A program made the translations under genes and the position numbers. Under the pieces are notes generated by a model. The model was not told where the DNA came from, did no database searches, and saw only the letters and a list, made by a program, of their open reading frames with translations. From Rhodococcus sp. NBC_00297 (lineage in GTDB: Bacteria > Actinomycetota > Actinomycetes > Mycobacteriales > Mycobacteriaceae), in the NCBI RefSeq assembly GCF_036173065.1, contig NZ_CP108041.1, positions 4,405,001 to 4,469,000 on the forward strand: a DNA stretch of 64,000 nucleotides, written 5' to 3'. This document shows, one piece after another, positions 18,689 to 29,261 of this stretch; within the stretch, counting starts at the first letter, position 1; every line of letters starts with the position of its first letter.

Positions 18689-19372
18689 ATGGGCACTCTC
18701 ATCGCGATCGAGGGCGTCGACGGAGCAGGCAAGTTCACGCTCTCGTCCCGCCTCACGCACGCGTGGGAGGCCGCCGGGGTGGACGCCGTCCGCGTCGGCT
18801 TCCCCCGCTACGGGGAGTCGATCCACGCCGACCTGGCCGCCGAGGCGCTGGCCGGTGAGCACGGCGATCTCGCCGCCGGGGTGAACTCGATGGCAGTGCT
18901 GTTCGCCCTCGATCGTGCCGGTGCGGTGTCCGACCTCCGTCGGATGCTGCACCGGCACGACGTCGTTCTGCTCGATCGCTACGTCGCGTCCAACGCGGCG
19001 TACTCCGCCGCGCGGGTCCACCAGGACGCGGACGGTGCGATGGTCGAGTGGGTGCGCGCGCTCGAGTTCGATCGCCTCGTCCTGCCGCGTCCCTCCGCCC
19101 AGATCCTCCTCGACGTTCCGGTCGAGGTCGCGGAGCATCGCGCGCGTGGTCGGGAGCAGGAGGATCCGTCGCGGGCCCGCGACGCGTACGAGCGCGACGG
19201 TGGTCTCCAGGCCCGTACCGCGGCGGTCTACGCGGGACTCGCGGCTTCGTCGTGGATGTCGCCGTGGTTCGTCGTGAACGGCGCGCAGGCGGACGGTGAG
19301 CAGGTCGACGTGACGAGACTCGCCGCCGAACTTCTCAATCAGACTGCGGAGTACGACGGGATGACACGATAG
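18689..19372 (+). CDS. tmk: Thymidylate kinase
   Basis: The enzyme phosphorylates dTMP to dTDP. The 227 residues contain the P-loop GVDGAGKFTL at 9-18, where Phe16 takes the place of the usual Ser; M. tuberculosis TMPK has Arg there, so variation at this site is tolerated. The DR(Y/H) motif is LLDRYVASNAAYSAAR, and the lid has EHRARGREQEDPSRARDAYE. ATG 18689 is chosen because family similarity starts there. The gene ends 5 bases before mtrA, as in mycobacteria, so tmk and mtrAB-lpqB are likely one transcript. Confidence 0.92.
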   Translation: MGTLIAIEGVDGAGKFTLSSRLTHAWEAAGVDAVRVGFPRYGESIHADLAAEALAGEHGDLAAGVNSMAVLFALDRAGAVSDLRRMLHRHDVVLLDRYVASNAAYSAARVHQDADGAMVEWVRALEFDRLVLPRPSAQILLDVPVEVAEHRARGREQEDPSRARDAYERDGGLQARTAAVYAGLAASSWMSPWFVVNGAQADGEQVDVTRLAAELLNQTAEYDGMTR

Positions 19373-19377
19373 TCGTC

Positions 19378-20055
19378 ATGAAGCCACGAATTCTGGTCGT
19401 CGACGACGATACGGCTCTTGCCGAGATGCTCACCATCGTGTTGCGCGGTGAGGGATTCGAGCCGTTCGTGGTGGGAGACGGCACCCAGGCGCTGTCCGCC
19501 GTCCGGGAGAACCGACCGGATCTGGTGCTGCTCGACCTGATGCTCCCCGGTATGAACGGCATCGACGTCTGCCGCGTGCTGCGGGCGGACTCCGGTGTGC
19601 CGATCGTGATGCTCACCGCCAAGACCGACACGGTCGACGTCGTGCTGGGACTCGAGTCCGGCGCCGACGACTACATCATGAAGCCCTTCAAGCCGAAGGA
19701 GCTCGTGGCCCGCGTCCGCGCGCGCTTGCGACGCACCGAGGAGGAGCCGGCCGAGCTCCTGTCGATCGGCGACGTCGTCATCGATGTTCCGGCGCACAAG
19801 GTCACCCGCGACGGCTCGCTCATCTCGCTGACGCCGCTCGAGTTCGACCTGTTGGTGGCGCTGGCCCGCAAGCCTCGTCAGGTCTTCACCCGCGAGGTGC
19901 TGCTCGAACAGGTGTGGGGATACCGGCACGCCGCCGACACCCGCCTCGTGAACGTGCACGTCCAGCGACTGCGCGCCAAGGTGGAGACGGATCCGGAGAA
20001 CCCCGAGGTGGTTCTCACCGTGCGCGGTGTCGGGTACAAGGCCGGCCCGCCGTGA
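19378..20055 (+). CDS. mtrA: Two-component response regulator MtrA
   Basis: MtrA is an OmpR/PhoB-type regulator controlling cell-wall hydrolases, osmotic response and cell division in actinobacteria, and is essential in M. tuberculosis. The 225 residues have the receiver acidic pair (VVDDD), phosphoacceptor Asp53 in LLDLMLPG, Thr/Lys in MLTAK near 79-82, and the winged-helix domain from about 135 ([39 protein letters not shown]). It is almost colinear with mycobacterial MtrA. The start lies 5 bases after the tmk stop. Confidence 0.97.
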   Translation: MKPRILVVDDDTALAEMLTIVLRGEGFEPFVVGDGTQALSAVRENRPDLVLLDLMLPGMNGIDVCRVLRADSGVPIVMLTAKTDTVDVVLGLESGADDYIMKPFKPKELVARVRARLRRTEEEPAELLSIGDVVIDVPAHKVTRDGSLISLTPLEFDLLVALARKPRQVFTREVLLEQVWGYRHAADTRLVNVHVQRLRAKVETDPENPEVVLTVRGVGYKAGPP

Positions 20056-20083
20056 TCGGAGCCGATCGACTGCGGGACGGTCG

Positions 20084-21769
20084 GTGATCTTCACGTCCCG
20101 CTCCCGTCGACGCATCAACGGAACCTTCTCGCCTCTGGTGCGATGGTCCCGGTCCATGTGGGCTGCCGCCGGTCACGCGTGGCGTCGGTCGCTGCAGTTG
20201 CGCGTCGTCGTGTCGACGCTGACGCTCTCCCTCATCGTCATCACGATCCTCGGCGTCGTGCTCACGAGTCAGATCACGGATCGACTTCTCGACACCAAGA
20301 TCGACGCCGCCACGAAGGAGCTCGATCGCGCGCGTGCGTCCGTCGAGAGCCAGTTGGCGGGCGACGACTCGACGTCGATCTCGAACCGTCTGGAGCTCGC
20401 TCGGTCCGGTCTGACGAGCCGGGACACCGAGAGCGGCGCGGACAGCACGTCCGCCGGCACGTTCGACCCCGTGCTCATCGTTCCCGGCGACGGAGCCCGC
20501 GACGAGTTGTTCACCGGTCCCGCCGACCAGATCCCGCAGACGTTGCGCTCGTTCGTCCAGGCCGGCCAGGTGAGCTACCAGTACGCGACCGTGTCGGAAC
20601 CGGACGGCTACTCGGGTCCGGCCCTCATCGTCGGCAGTCCCACCGCGTCGGACCTCTCCACCCTCGAGCTGTACCTGGTGTTCCCCCTCGCGGGAGAGGA
20701 CCGCAGCCTCGCCCTCGTGCGCGGAACCCTGCTCATCGGCGGTGCGGTCCTGCTGGTGCTGCTCGCGGCCATCTCGATGCTGGTCGCCCGGCAGGTGGTG
20801 GTCCCCATCAGATCGGCGTCGCGCATCGCGGTGCGCTTCGCGGACGGCCGGCTCAAGGAACGGATGCCGGTGCGCGGCGAGGACGACATCGCCCGGCTCG
20901 CCATGTCGTTCAACGAGATGGCCGAGAGCCTGTCGAAGCAGATCACCCAGCTCGAGGAGTTCGGAAACCTGCAGCGCCAGTTCACGTCCGACGTCTCGCA
21001 CGAGCTGCGGACGCCGCTCACCACCGTCCGCATGGCCGCCGAGCTCATCCACGACGCCAGTGAGAGTCTCGATCCGCTGCTCAAGCGCTCGTCCGAGCTG
21101 CTTGTCGCCGAGCTGGACCGTTTCGAGACACTGCTCAACGATCTGCTCGAGATCTCCCGCCACGACGCGGGCGTCGCCGAACTGGCGTCCGAGCAACTCG
21201 ATCTCCGTATGTGCGCCCGCGCCGCGGTGTCCACCGTGCGGCACCTCGCCCGCGAGACGGGCACCGAGCTGATCGTCGACATGCCCGACGAGCCGGTCAA
21301 CGCCGAGGTGGACCCGCGCCGTGTCGAACGCGTGCTGCGCAACCTGTTGGCGAACGCTCTCGACCACGGGGAGGGCAAGCCCGTCCTGCTGCGCCTGCGC
21401 GCGGACGACGACGCCGCCGCCTTCGTCGTGCGTGACCAGGGTGTGGGACTGCGCCCCGGTGAGGAGAAGCTCGTGTTCAACCGCTTCTGGCGGTCGGATC
21501 CGTCCCGCGTGCGACGTTCGGGCGGTACGGGCCTGGGGCTCGCCATCAGTCTCGAGGACGCCCGCCTGCACGACGGCAAGCTCGAGGCCTGGGGCGAACC
21601 GGGCCAGGGCGCCTGGTTCCGCTTCACGCTGCCGCGCGTGCGTGGTCGCAAGGTCGTGTCCAGCCCCCTGCCGCTGCGACCCGCGGGCCGCAGGTACGCA
21701 CAGGGACAGCCGCTTCCGGCGGCGCGCCCGACGAGTGTCGGCGCCACGGCGGGGGAGCAGCGACCGTGA
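20084..21769 (+). CDS. mtrB: Sensor histidine kinase MtrB
   Basis: MtrB is the membrane kinase partner of MtrA. From GTG 20084 the 561 residues have two membrane helices (about 39-61 and 212-235) flanking an extracytoplasmic sensor of about 150 residues, then a HAMP linker (236-288), a HisKA domain with His306 in [15 protein letters not shown] and a HATPase_c domain ([29 protein letters not shown]). GTG 20084 leaves a 28-base gap after mtrA; a start at 20027 would overlap mtrA and has no ribosome site. The last four bases overlap lpqB (GTGA). Confidence 0.95.
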   Translation: MIFTSRSRRRINGTFSPLVRWSRSMWAAAGHAWRRSLQLRVVVSTLTLSLIVITILGVVLTSQITDRLLDTKIDAATKELDRARASVESQLAGDDSTSISNRLELARSGLTSRDTESGADSTSAGTFDPVLIVPGDGARDELFTGPADQIPQTLRSFVQAGQVSYQYATVSEPDGYSGPALIVGSPTASDLSTLELYLVFPLAGEDRSLALVRGTLLIGGAVLLVLLAAISMLVARQVVVPIRSASRIAVRFADGRLKERMPVRGEDDIARLAMSFNEMAESLSKQITQLEEFGNLQRQFTSDVSHELRTPLTTVRMAAELIHDASESLDPLLKRSSELLVAELDRFETLLNDLLEISRHDAGVAELASEQLDLRMCARAAVSTVRHLARETGTELIVDMPDEPVNAEVDPRRVERVLRNLLANALDHGEGKPVLLRLRADDDAAAFVVRDQGVGLRPGEEKLVFNRFWRSDPSRVRRSGGTGLGLAISLEDARLHDGKLEAWGEPGQGAWFRFTLPRVRGRKVVSSPLPLRPAGRRYAQGQPLPAARPTSVGATAGEQRP

Positions 21770-23550
21770 GAGACCGCACCGTGCCGCGGCGACGAGCCGC
21801 CCTCGTGGCGTGCGTGGCCGCGCTCGCGCTCGTCGCGTCCGGATGCGCGTCGTTGCCCGCGTCGTCAGCGCCGCAGGCCATCGGCACCGTCGCGCGCGGG
21901 CCCGTCGAGCAGGAACTCCCCGTTCCCGCCGCGGGTCGTGAACCCAATCTTCTGGTCCGCGACTTCGTGAAGGCCAGCACCGATCCGGCGGACGACCACG
22001 CGGGTGCACGTCAGTTCCTGACGGCGAACGCCGCCTCGGAGTGGAACGACGGCGCCAGCGCGATCGTCGTGGACAAGGTGGACGTCCTCGAGGACTCCCG
22101 GTCGAGTGACGCCGCGCAGTACACGATCCGAGCAAACCGGGTGGGGCAGCTCGATCAGGGTGGGCAGTACCGCGCCGAGCAGGGATCGTTCGAGACCCAG
22201 GTGACGCTGGCCCGCGAGGACGGCGAGTGGCGGATCGACGAGCTGCCGTCCGGAGTCGTCATGGACCGCACCCAGTTCCTCACCTCGTACCAGCGCAAGT
22301 CGCTGTACTTCGTCGATCCCACCGGCGCCGAACTGGTGCCCGATCAGCGTTGGGTGAACACCACGCAGGACCGGATGACAGAGACCCTGACTGCACTGCT
22401 GCAGGCGGGTCCGCGACTGTCGCTGGAGCCGGCGGTGCGCAACGTGTTCAACGGTGTCACCACGGCCGGTCCCATCACGAAAGCCGACGGGCGTACCTCG
22501 GCCGTCGGCATCGGTCTCGGCGGTGTCCGCATCGACTTCCGGGGCGCCGGTGCGCTGGACCGCGCGACCCGCGAACTACTTGCCGCGCAGATCATCTGGA
22601 CACTGGCCGAGGCCGAGGTGTCGGGTCCCTACGTCCTGCTCTCGGACGGCGCGCCGTTGGACCCGAACTATCCGGACGGCTGGACCACCGCCGAGGTCGC
22701 AGAATTCGATCCGTTGGCGGTGACGGGTGCCGACGTGGGCCTGCACGCACTGCGCAACGGCGGGCTCGTCCGCATCGGAACCGACGGCGTGACACCGGTT
22801 CCCGGCTACTTCGGCACCGTCAACAACATGCGGTCCATCTCGTTGTCCAGCGACGGAACGCTCGTGGCGGCCGTGTCGGACACCGGTCGTGCGGCGCCGC
22901 AGCCGCCCGACGCGCTGCTCATCGGCTCCTACGGCGGCAACGCCTTCCCGGTCGCGGAGGGTGGCTCGATCACCCGGCCCACCTGGGGTCCCGACCGCGA
23001 CGCCGTGTGGGCCGTCGTGGACGGCACCGTGGTCAAGCGCGCCGTCCGCGACCCGGCCACCGGACAGGTGTCGGTGGTGGACGTCGATTCCGCCGACATC
23101 GCCGAGCTCGGCGGCCAGATCACCGAACTTCGGCTCTCCCGCGACGGGGTGCGAGCGGCTCTCATCGTGGACGGCGCCGTCTACGTGGCGGTGGTGGTGC
23201 GGCGCGCCGACGGCACCTACGCACTCCGCGAGCCCGAGGCGGTGGCCAACGGTCTGGCGAGCGCGGCGCTGTCCCTGGACTGGAGCACCGGTGACACGGT
23301 GGTCGTGGCCCGAGCGGCGACCGACATCCCGATCGTGCAGGTGGCCGTCGACGGCTCACGTCTCGACGGGCTGCCCAGCCGCAACCTCACCGCTCCCGTC
23401 GTGTCCGTCGACGCCTCCGCGTCGAGCACCTACGTGGCCGATTCGCGCGCCGTGTTCCAGATCGATGACAGCGACCCGGCGAGTGACCGCTACTGGCGCG
23501 AGGTGCCCGGCCTGACCGGCACGAAGTCCGTGCCCGTCCTACCGGGCTGA
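21766..23550 (+). CDS. lpqB: Lipoprotein LpqB, MtrAB accessory factor
   Basis: The 594-residue protein has a lipoprotein signal: Arg-rich start, hydrophobic core and lipobox LVASGC, with the lipidated Cys at 27. The rest is a GerMN/Gmad-type domain ([19 protein letters not shown]) and a beta-propeller-like C-terminal half with repeated DGT and SxDG turns. In mycobacteria LpqB interacts with MtrB and modulates MtrA phosphorylation. The GTGA overlap with mtrB indicates translational coupling and a fixed stoichiometry. Confidence 0.93.
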   Translation: MRDRTVPRRRAALVACVAALALVASGCASLPASSAPQAIGTVARGPVEQELPVPAAGREPNLLVRDFVKASTDPADDHAGARQFLTANAASEWNDGASAIVVDKVDVLEDSRSSDAAQYTIRANRVGQLDQGGQYRAEQGSFETQVTLAREDGEWRIDELPSGVVMDRTQFLTSYQRKSLYFVDPTGAELVPDQRWVNTTQDRMTETLTALLQAGPRLSLEPAVRNVFNGVTTAGPITKADGRTSAVGIGLGGVRIDFRGAGALDRATRELLAAQIIWTLAEAEVSGPYVLLSDGAPLDPNYPDGWTTAEVAEFDPLAVTGADVGLHALRNGGLVRIGTDGVTPVPGYFGTVNNMRSISLSSDGTLVAAVSDTGRAAPQPPDALLIGSYGGNAFPVAEGGSITRPTWGPDRDAVWAVVDGTVVKRAVRDPATGQVSVVDVDSADIAELGGQITELRLSRDGVRAALIVDGAVYVAVVVRRADGTYALREPEAVANGLASAALSLDWSTGDTVVVARAATDIPIVQVAVDGSRLDGLPSRNLTAPVVSVDASASSTYVADSRAVFQIDDSDPASDRYWREVPGLTGTKSVPVLPG

Positions 23551-23592
23551 CGAGCGGCGAACTCTGTCGGAGCCTCGCGACACAGTGTCCCG

Positions 23593-24261
23593 GTGCCGAC
23601 GACCCTGCTGGACCTCATCCTGCCCCGCGAGTGCGGCGGCTGCGCCCGTGTCGACGCCTCGTGGTGCCCCGCCTGCGCCTGCGCGCTCGACGCGGCGCCG
23701 GGGTCGGTGCGGCCGCGTGTCGATCCCGGGGTGCCGTGCTGGGCGCTCGGCCCGTACGCCGGCCCGCACCGTGCGTCGATCCTGGCGATGAAGGAACGCG
23801 GTCGACGGGATCTCGCGGCACCGCTCGGGGTCGCCCTCGCCGCCGCCGTGACGCGCCTGCGCGACGCCGGGGAGATCGATCCACCCGAGCTGTCGCCCCT
23901 CGTGCTGGTTCCGGCCCCGTCCCGACGCCGCGCGGCACGGGCGCGCGGTGGTGATCCGATCCTGCGTACCTGCCGCCGTGTCGCGCGGGTGCTCGCGCCG
24001 GAGGACGTGCGCGTCGTGTCGGTGCTGCGGGTGGACGCGCAGGTGCGTGACTCCGTCGGTCTCACCGCCGACGAGCGTGCGGACAACCTGCGGGGGCGGG
24101 TCCGTGTCCGGAGCGGGGGCATCGCCGCGATCGGTCGCGGACCGGTGCTGCTCGTCGACGACGTGGTGACCACCGGAACCACCGCCGCGGAGTCGGTGGC
24201 GGCACTGCGACGGTCCGGTGTCGGTGTCGACGCGGTGCTCGTTCTCGCTGCCGTGCGCTGA
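23593..24261 (+). CDS. ComF-family phosphoribosyltransferase-like protein
   Basis: The 222-residue protein has an N-terminal CxxC...CxxC zinc-ribbon-like segment (RECGGCARVDASWCPACAC) and a type I PRTase domain ending in VLLVDDVVTTGTTAAES (about 185-201), the PRPP-binding loop. ComF proteins act in DNA uptake in competent bacteria, but in actinobacteria the function is unknown. The homologue Rv3242c also lies between lpqB and hpf. GTG 23593 is the likely start, 42 bases after lpqB. Confidence 0.88.
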   Translation: MPTTLLDLILPRECGGCARVDASWCPACACALDAAPGSVRPRVDPGVPCWALGPYAGPHRASILAMKERGRRDLAAPLGVALAAAVTRLRDAGEIDPPELSPLVLVPAPSRRRAARARGGDPILRTCRRVARVLAPEDVRVVSVLRVDAQVRDSVGLTADERADNLRGRVRVRSGGIAAIGRGPVLLVDDVVTTGTTAAESVAALRRSGVGVDAVLVLAAVR

Positions 24262-24305
24262 CGTCGCAGTGCCTGTCCCGGTGCCGGAATGGGAGCCTGA
24301 AAAGG

Positions 24306-24325
24306 TCCCGTGAATATCCCGTGAA
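24306..24325. repeat. Two direct copies of TCCCGTGAA, 11 bases apart, upstream of hpf
   Basis: TCCCGTGAA occurs at 24306-24314 and again at 24317-24325, one helical turn apart. They lie about 170 bases upstream of the hpf start, in the 236-base gap after the comF-like gene. The arrangement is that of a direct-repeat binding site for an activator, but I cannot assign a regulator. Confidence 0.35.
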
Positions 24326-24396
24326 CAGTGGCAGACCATCCGGGGAGCGACTACGGTCAGGGCCACGATCGATCCTCGCTACCGGGTCTGGAGGTG

Positions 24397-24501
24397 ATGC
24401 CTCACCACCGAAGGCGCCGGGCGGTCCGCGCTCCGGTGTCACCGTTCTTCCGCTGCGCCAGAAGCGATCTCGGCGCGGCCTCTATCGGGAGGTACGTATG
24501 A
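24397..24501 (+). CDS. Possible 34-codon leader ORF coupled to hpf
   Basis: A short frame starts at ATG 24397, directly behind GGAGGTG, and reads MPHHRRRRAVRAP onward to a TGA at 24499-24501 that overlaps the hpf ATG (ATGA). Stop-start overlap in a 5' leader is a mark of translational coupling or attenuation. The Arg-rich start is suggestive, but the ribosome site is only two bases from the ATG and hpf has its own GGGAGG. The codon bias is only moderately coding-like. Confidence 0.3.
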   Translation: MPHHRRRRAVRAPVSPFFRCARSDLGAASIGRYV

Positions 24502-25295
24502 CGACAACGTCACCAGTGACGACTGCACACACGAGCACCCACCGGGTGCACGCGCATCCCCGCGAAGCTCACGCCCATGGTCCGGAGCAGAACGACTCCA
24601 CCGCCCTCGACTCGACCGACGCCACTGCGGATTCCGTCTACTTCGACGATGCACCCAGTGCCGTCCCGGCCGACGACAACTCGAGCGCCGAACCCGCCGC
24701 CGAGGTCGTGGTCAAGGGTCGCAACGTCGAGATACCCGACCACTTCCGCCTGTACGTCTCCGAGAAGCTCGCTCGACTCGAGCGCTTCGATCCCACCATC
24801 CATCTGTTCGACGTCGAGCTGTTCCACGAACGCAACCGTCGTCAGTCCAAGAGTTGCCAGCGAGTCGAGATCACCGTGCGGGGCAAGGGCCCCGTCGCGC
24901 GTGCCGAGGCCTGCGCGGACAGTTTCTACGCCGCCCTCGAGTCGGCGACCACCAAGCTCGAGAGCCGACTCCGACGGACGAAGGACCGCCGCAAGGTCCA
25001 CTACGGGGAGAAGCGGCCCGTGTCGGTGGCCGAGGCGACCGCCGCGCTCGTCGAGGAGGCCGTCACTGCCCCCGTCGAGGAGGCGCCCGCCGTCGACGAC
25101 CACGCCACCGAGGGCCCGGGCACCGTGGTGCGCGTCAAGGAACACCCGGCCGTGCCGATGACCGTCGACGACGCCCTGTACGAGATGGAGCTCGTGGGCC
25201 ACGACTTCTTCCTGTTCCACGACAAGGAGTCCGACCGGCCGTCGGTCGTCTATCGCCGCCACGCGTTCGACTACGGACTGCTGCGTCTGTCCTGA
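24498..25295 (+). CDS. hpf: Long-form ribosome hibernation promoting factor
   Basis: The protein dimerises and inactivates 70S ribosomes in stationary phase or stress. From ATG 24498 (GGGAGG five bases upstream) it has 265 residues: a His/Thr/Asp-rich, probably disordered N-terminus (1-70), the S30AE domain from about 73 (VVVKGRNVEIPDHFRLYVSEKL, RVEITVRGKGPVARAEA), a linker and the dimerising C-terminal domain (about 205-262; MTVDDALYEMELVGHDFFLFHD, YRRHAFDYGLLRL). The frame is open back to 24321 but lacks family similarity there. In mycobacteria homologues respond to hypoxia and stress. Confidence 0.92.
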   Translation: MTTTSPVTTAHTSTHRVHAHPREAHAHGPEQNDSTALDSTDATADSVYFDDAPSAVPADDNSSAEPAAEVVVKGRNVEIPDHFRLYVSEKLARLERFDPTIHLFDVELFHERNRRQSKSCQRVEITVRGKGPVARAEACADSFYAALESATTKLESRLRRTKDRRKVHYGEKRPVSVAEATAALVEEAVTAPVEEAPAVDDHATEGPGTVVRVKEHPAVPMTVDDALYEMELVGHDFFLFHDKESDRPSVVYRRHAFDYGLLRLS

Positions 25296-25321
25296 CGCTC
25301 GCACCGCCGCGCCGACCACAT

Positions 25322-25347
25322 CGGGCGTCCGCTCCGGCGGGCGCCCG
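25322..25347 (+). terminator. Hairpin downstream of hpf
   Basis: CGGGCGTCCGC (25322-25332) pairs with GCGGGCGCCCG (25337-25347) across a four-base loop. All 11 positions pair, counting one G-U wobble. No T-run follows, as usual in high-GC actinobacteria. It lies 27 bases after the hpf stop and would separate hpf from secA. Confidence 0.6.
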
Positions 25348-25513
25348 GTGTCGTGCGCGGAACATCCGGTGTGCCTCACAGCGCGCTGTCAGGCTCGACG
25401 CCTACGATGGTTCCGCCGGGAGACCGACGAGGTCTCTTCGCATCGAACTGCGCCCCCCGTGTGGACGGGCTCGGTTCACGCCCCACGTACCCGATATTGA
25501 GGACGAATAGCCC

Positions 25514-28426
25514 GTGCCGACGTTGTCGTTGTCCAAGTTGCTCCGTGTCGGTGAAGGTCGCATGGTCAAGCGGCTGAAGCACATCGCCGACCACGTGTCG
25601 TCCCTGTCGCCGGACGTCGAGTCCCTGACGGACGCCGAACTGCGTGCGAAGACCGACGAGTTCACGAAGCGGCACCAGGACGGCGAGAGCCTCGACGAAC
25701 TGCTGCCCGAGGCGTTCGCGGTCGCCCGCGAGGCGTCCAAGCGGGTGCTGTCCCAGCGCCACTTCGACGTCCAGGTCATGGGCGGCGCCGCGCTGCACTT
25801 CGGCAACGTCGCCGAGATGAAGACCGGTGAGGGCAAGACCCTCACCTGCGTCCTCCCGGCGTACCTGAACGCGCTGTCCGGTGACGGCGTCCACGTCGTC
25901 ACGGTCAACGACTACCTGGCCAAGCGTGACTCGGAGTGGATGGGCCGCGTTCACCGCTTCCTCGGACTGAGCGTGGACGTGATCCTCTCGGGCATGACGC
26001 CCGCCGAGCGGCGCGCCGCCTACGCGGCCGACATCACGTACGGCACCAACAACGAGTTCGGTTTCGACTACCTCCGCGACAACATGACGCACTCGCTGGA
26101 CGACCTGGTCCAGCGCGGACACAACTTCGCCGTGGTGGACGAGGTGGACTCGATCCTCATCGACGAGGCCCGTACCCCGCTGATCATCTCGGGCCCCGCG
26201 GACGCGTCGTCGAAGTGGTACCCCGAGTTCGCCCGCATCGCCCCCATGATGAAGAAGGACGTCCACTACGAGGTGGACATCAAGAAGCGCACGGTGGGTG
26301 TGCACGAGGCGGGTGTCGAGTTCGTCGAGGACCAGCTGGGCATCGACAACCTGTACGAGGCCGCCAACTCGCCGCTGGTGAGCTACCTGAACAACGCCAT
26401 CAAGGCGAAGGAGCTCTACCAGCGCGACAAGGACTACATCGTCCGAGACGGCGACGTCATCATCGTCGACGAGTTCACCGGCCGCATCCTGGTGGGGCGC
26501 CGCTACAACGAGGGCATGCACCAGGCCATCGAGGCCAAGGAGAAGGTGGAGATCAAGGCCGAGAACCAGACCCTCGCCACGATCACGCTGCAGAACTACT
26601 TCCGTCTGTACGACAAGCTCTCCGGCATGACCGGTACCGCCGAGACCGAGGCGGCCGAGCTGCACCAGACGTACTCGCTCGGTGTCATCCCCATTCCCAC
26701 CAACCGCCCGATGGTGCGTGTGGACAACGGCGACCTCATCTACAAGAGCGAGGAAGCCAAGTTCAGTGCCGTCGTCGACGACGTCGTCGAGCGGCACGAG
26801 AAGGGTCAGCCGGTTCTGATCGGTACCACCAGTGTCGAGCGCTCGGAGTACCTGTCCAAGCAGTTCACCAAGCGCGGTGTCGCGCACAACGTGCTCAACG
26901 CCAAGTTCCACGAGCAGGAGGCGACCATCATCGCCGAGGCCGGCCGGTCCGGCGCGGTGACGGTGGCCACCAACATGGCGGGTCGAGGAACCGACGTGGT
27001 GCTCGGCGGCAACCCGGACATCATCGCGGACCTCGCGCTGCGCGGGCAGGGGCTCGATCCCGTCGAGTCGCCGGAGGAGTACGAGGCGGCGTGGGAGCCC
27101 ACGCTGGAGAAGGTCAAGGACCAGGTCCGCGAGGATGCGGACAAAGTCCGCGACGCGGGCGGTCTCTACGTCCTCGGTACCGAGCGGCACGACTCGCGCC
27201 GTATCGACAACCAGTTGCGAGGACGCTCGGGTCGTCAGGGCGACCCGGGGGAGAGCCGGTTCTACCTGTCGCTCGGCGACGAGCTGATGCGCCGATTCAA
27301 CGGTGCCGCTCTCGAGTCGATCATGACGCGACTCAACCTCCCGGACGACGTCCCGATCGAGGCCAAGATGGTCTCCAAGGCCATCAAGAGCGCGCAGACG
27401 CAGGTCGAGCAGCAGAACTTCGAGATCCGCAAGAACGTCCTCAAGTACGACGAGGTGATGAACCAGCAGCGCACCGTCATCTACGAGGAGCGTCGCCGCA
27501 TCCTCCGCGGAGAGGACATGGAGGGCCAGGTCGAGCAGATGATCACCGACGTGGTCACCGCGTACGTCGACGGCGCCACCTCGGAGGGCTACGTCGAGGA
27601 CTGGGACCTCGAACAGCTGTGGACCGCGCTGAAGACGCTCTACCCGGTGGGCGTGCAGCACACCGACCTCGCAGCGGAGAACGAGTTCGGCGAGAAGGGC
27701 GACCTGTCGCGGGACGACCTGCGCGAGGCGCTGCTCGAGGACGCCCGCGCGGCCTACGCCACGCGTGAGGCGGAGATCAACGAGATCGCGGGCGAGGGCG
27801 GTATGCGCGAGCTCGAACGACGGGTGCTGCTGTCCGTGCTCGACCGCAAGTGGCGTGAGCACCTGTACGAGATGGACTACCTCAAGGAGGGCATCGGTCT
27901 GCGCGCGATGGCGCAGCGCGATCCCCTCGTCGAGTACCAGCGCGAGGGCTACGACATGTTCACCGGCATGCTCGACGGGTTGAAGGAGGAGTCCGTCGGG
28001 TTCCTCTTCAACCTGCAGGTCGAGGCGGCGGCGCCGAGCCCCGCGGCCTCCGCGGGCCTGCAGGTGGGCGCGGGACTGCAGTCGCCCGTCGCAGCCCGAC
28101 CGGCGCCGGCAGCGCAGGCCGCCCCCGCAGCGCAGGCCGCCCCCGCGGCGCCGGCGCAGCGTCGACCCGAACCCACTGCGGAATCGGCGCCCGAACCGCG
28201 GCCCGCCGCACCTGCTGCGCTGCGCGCCAAGGGGCTGGACGACGAGTCGACCGGTCGCCTGACGTATTCCGGTCCCGACGAGACGGGCGGCACCTCGGTC
28301 CGCCGCGCCGGGTCGGGGTCGCCGACGGGCGAGTCGAGCTCCGGCACTCGACGCGAGCGCCGCGAGGCGGCTCGGGCCGGGGTCAAGCCGGTCAAGCGCG
28401 CACCGAAGGCCAAGCGGCGCAAGTGA
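25514..28426 (+). CDS. secA: Preprotein translocase ATPase SecA (SecA1 type)
   Basis: SecA drives export through SecYEG. The 970-residue protein has Walker A MKTGEGKT at 102-109, the [21 protein letters not shown] helicase motif near 209, the preprotein cross-linking domain, [19 protein letters not shown] and [22 protein letters not shown]. The tail from about 830 is low-complexity, with Ala/Pro repeats (two identical 18-base units at 28109-28144) and a basic end [13 protein letters not shown] in place of the cysteine zinc motif of E. coli SecA. Its size and place after hpf match the essential housekeeping SecA1. GTG 25514 is used. Confidence 0.96.
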   Translation: MPTLSLSKLLRVGEGRMVKRLKHIADHVSSLSPDVESLTDAELRAKTDEFTKRHQDGESLDELLPEAFAVAREASKRVLSQRHFDVQVMGGAALHFGNVAEMKTGEGKTLTCVLPAYLNALSGDGVHVVTVNDYLAKRDSEWMGRVHRFLGLSVDVILSGMTPAERRAAYAADITYGTNNEFGFDYLRDNMTHSLDDLVQRGHNFAVVDEVDSILIDEARTPLIISGPADASSKWYPEFARIAPMMKKDVHYEVDIKKRTVGVHEAGVEFVEDQLGIDNLYEAANSPLVSYLNNAIKAKELYQRDKDYIVRDGDVIIVDEFTGRILVGRRYNEGMHQAIEAKEKVEIKAENQTLATITLQNYFRLYDKLSGMTGTAETEAAELHQTYSLGVIPIPTNRPMVRVDNGDLIYKSEEAKFSAVVDDVVERHEKGQPVLIGTTSVERSEYLSKQFTKRGVAHNVLNAKFHEQEATIIAEAGRSGAVTVATNMAGRGTDVVLGGNPDIIADLALRGQGLDPVESPEEYEAAWEPTLEKVKDQVREDADKVRDAGGLYVLGTERHDSRRIDNQLRGRSGRQGDPGESRFYLSLGDELMRRFNGAALESIMTRLNLPDDVPIEAKMVSKAIKSAQTQVEQQNFEIRKNVLKYDEVMNQQRTVIYEERRRILRGEDMEGQVEQMITDVVTAYVDGATSEGYVEDWDLEQLWTALKTLYPVGVQHTDLAAENEFGEKGDLSRDDLREALLEDARAAYATREAEINEIAGEGGMRELERRVLLSVLDRKWREHLYEMDYLKEGIGLRAMAQRDPLVEYQREGYDMFTGMLDGLKEESVGFLFNLQVEAAAPSPAASAGLQVGAGLQSPVAARPAPAAQAAPAAQAAPAAPAQRRPEPTAESAPEPRPAAPAALRAKGLDDESTGRLTYSGPDETGGTSVRRAGSGSPTGESSSGTRRERREAARAGVKPVKRAPKAKRRK
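28109..28144 (+). repeat. Two identical 18-bp units coding Ala/Pro in the SecA tail
   Basis: GCAGCGCAGGCCGCCCCC occurs at 28109-28126 and again directly at 28127-28144, coding AAQAAP twice in frame. It is a simple slippage duplication in the disordered SecA tail. Confidence 0.85.
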
Positions 28427-28456
28427 TCTGCTCGTCCGGGGGCGGCGACCGCCGCC

Positions 28457-29008
28457 TCAGGACAGGCGCAGGCTCGTGAGCACCCAGGCCGGACCGGTGG
28501 TGTTGTGCCGTGCCGTCAGTCGTGCCGCGACGGCGAACACGCGGTCACCACGCGAGTAGGTGCCGAAGACCTCGACGTCGCCGTGCCCGGCGCCGTCTGG
28601 CACCGGACCGCCGGCGCGCACGTGCACGGTCCGGACGACGGCGACACCGAGTGTTCGGCCCGGCACGGCCGCCGTCGACAGGGCCGTCGCCATTCCGACC
28701 ATGGCCGGTGACAGCACCGCGCGCAGGGACGCCGCGGGTCGGCGGCGGTCCACCACCTCGAGTGTCAGACGCAGGACGCGATCGGCGACGTGCCGCGCCG
28801 CGGCGGCGGTGCGCGCGTCGGCCTCCGACGGTCCGACGACGGGCCGGGTCGGTCGCGAGGTCGATCGTCCCGAGTGCGGGCCGGGGCGCGGCGACGAGAG
28901 CGCTCGGCCCGCGGACCGGGTCGTCGGGCGTGCACGCGTGGAAGTCGCGCCGACCTCGGGTGGCTCGGATCTCGGCAACCGCGCCACGTGAACGACCTCC
29001 GATGTCAT
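28457..29008 (-). CDS. Rv3235-family protein (DUF6459)
   Basis: The 183-residue protein starts at ATG 29008, preceded by GGAGGAG. It has an Arg/Thr/Pro-rich N-terminal half and a conserved C-terminal half with ADRVLRLTLEVVDRRRPAASLRAVL, VRTVHVRAGG, VEVFGTYSRGDRVFAVAARL and GPAWVLTSLRL, which identify the actinobacterial Rv3235 family. The function is unknown; the family recurs near secA and is small, soluble and basic. It is convergent with secA (30-base gap) and divergent from the acyltransferase gene. Confidence 0.82.
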   Translation of the reverse strand: MTSEVVHVARLPRSEPPEVGATSTRARPTTRSAGRALSSPRPGPHSGRSTSRPTRPVVGPSEADARTAAAARHVADRVLRLTLEVVDRRRPAASLRAVLSPAMVGMATALSTAAVPGRTLGVAVVRTVHVRAGGPVPDGAGHGDVEVFGTYSRGDRVFAVAARLTARHNTTGPAWVLTSLRLS

Positions 29009-29261
29009 GCGTTCTCCTCCATGCTCGTACCTGTGCGGCCACGGCCGGTGTGCGGCGAGTGTCGCACGCACGGACGCGGTTCCGGCCCGTCGAGGCAGAC
29101 GCGGGGCGTCGTCACACCGCAGCCGGTCAGGGTCGGTGAATTCCGACGAGGACGACGGGGAACCGACACGGCGCGGACCACGAGGACGATCGTGAGCGTG
29201 GTCGGTCTCATCTGTCGTGCGAGACTGGGACCCGTCACACTCGACCGAGGGGATTCGCGCG

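Noticed and set aside
25376..27862. 828-codon minus-strand frame across secA
   Set aside because: Shadow of SecA with a repetitive V/L/D/H/R composition, no start signal and no recognisable domain.
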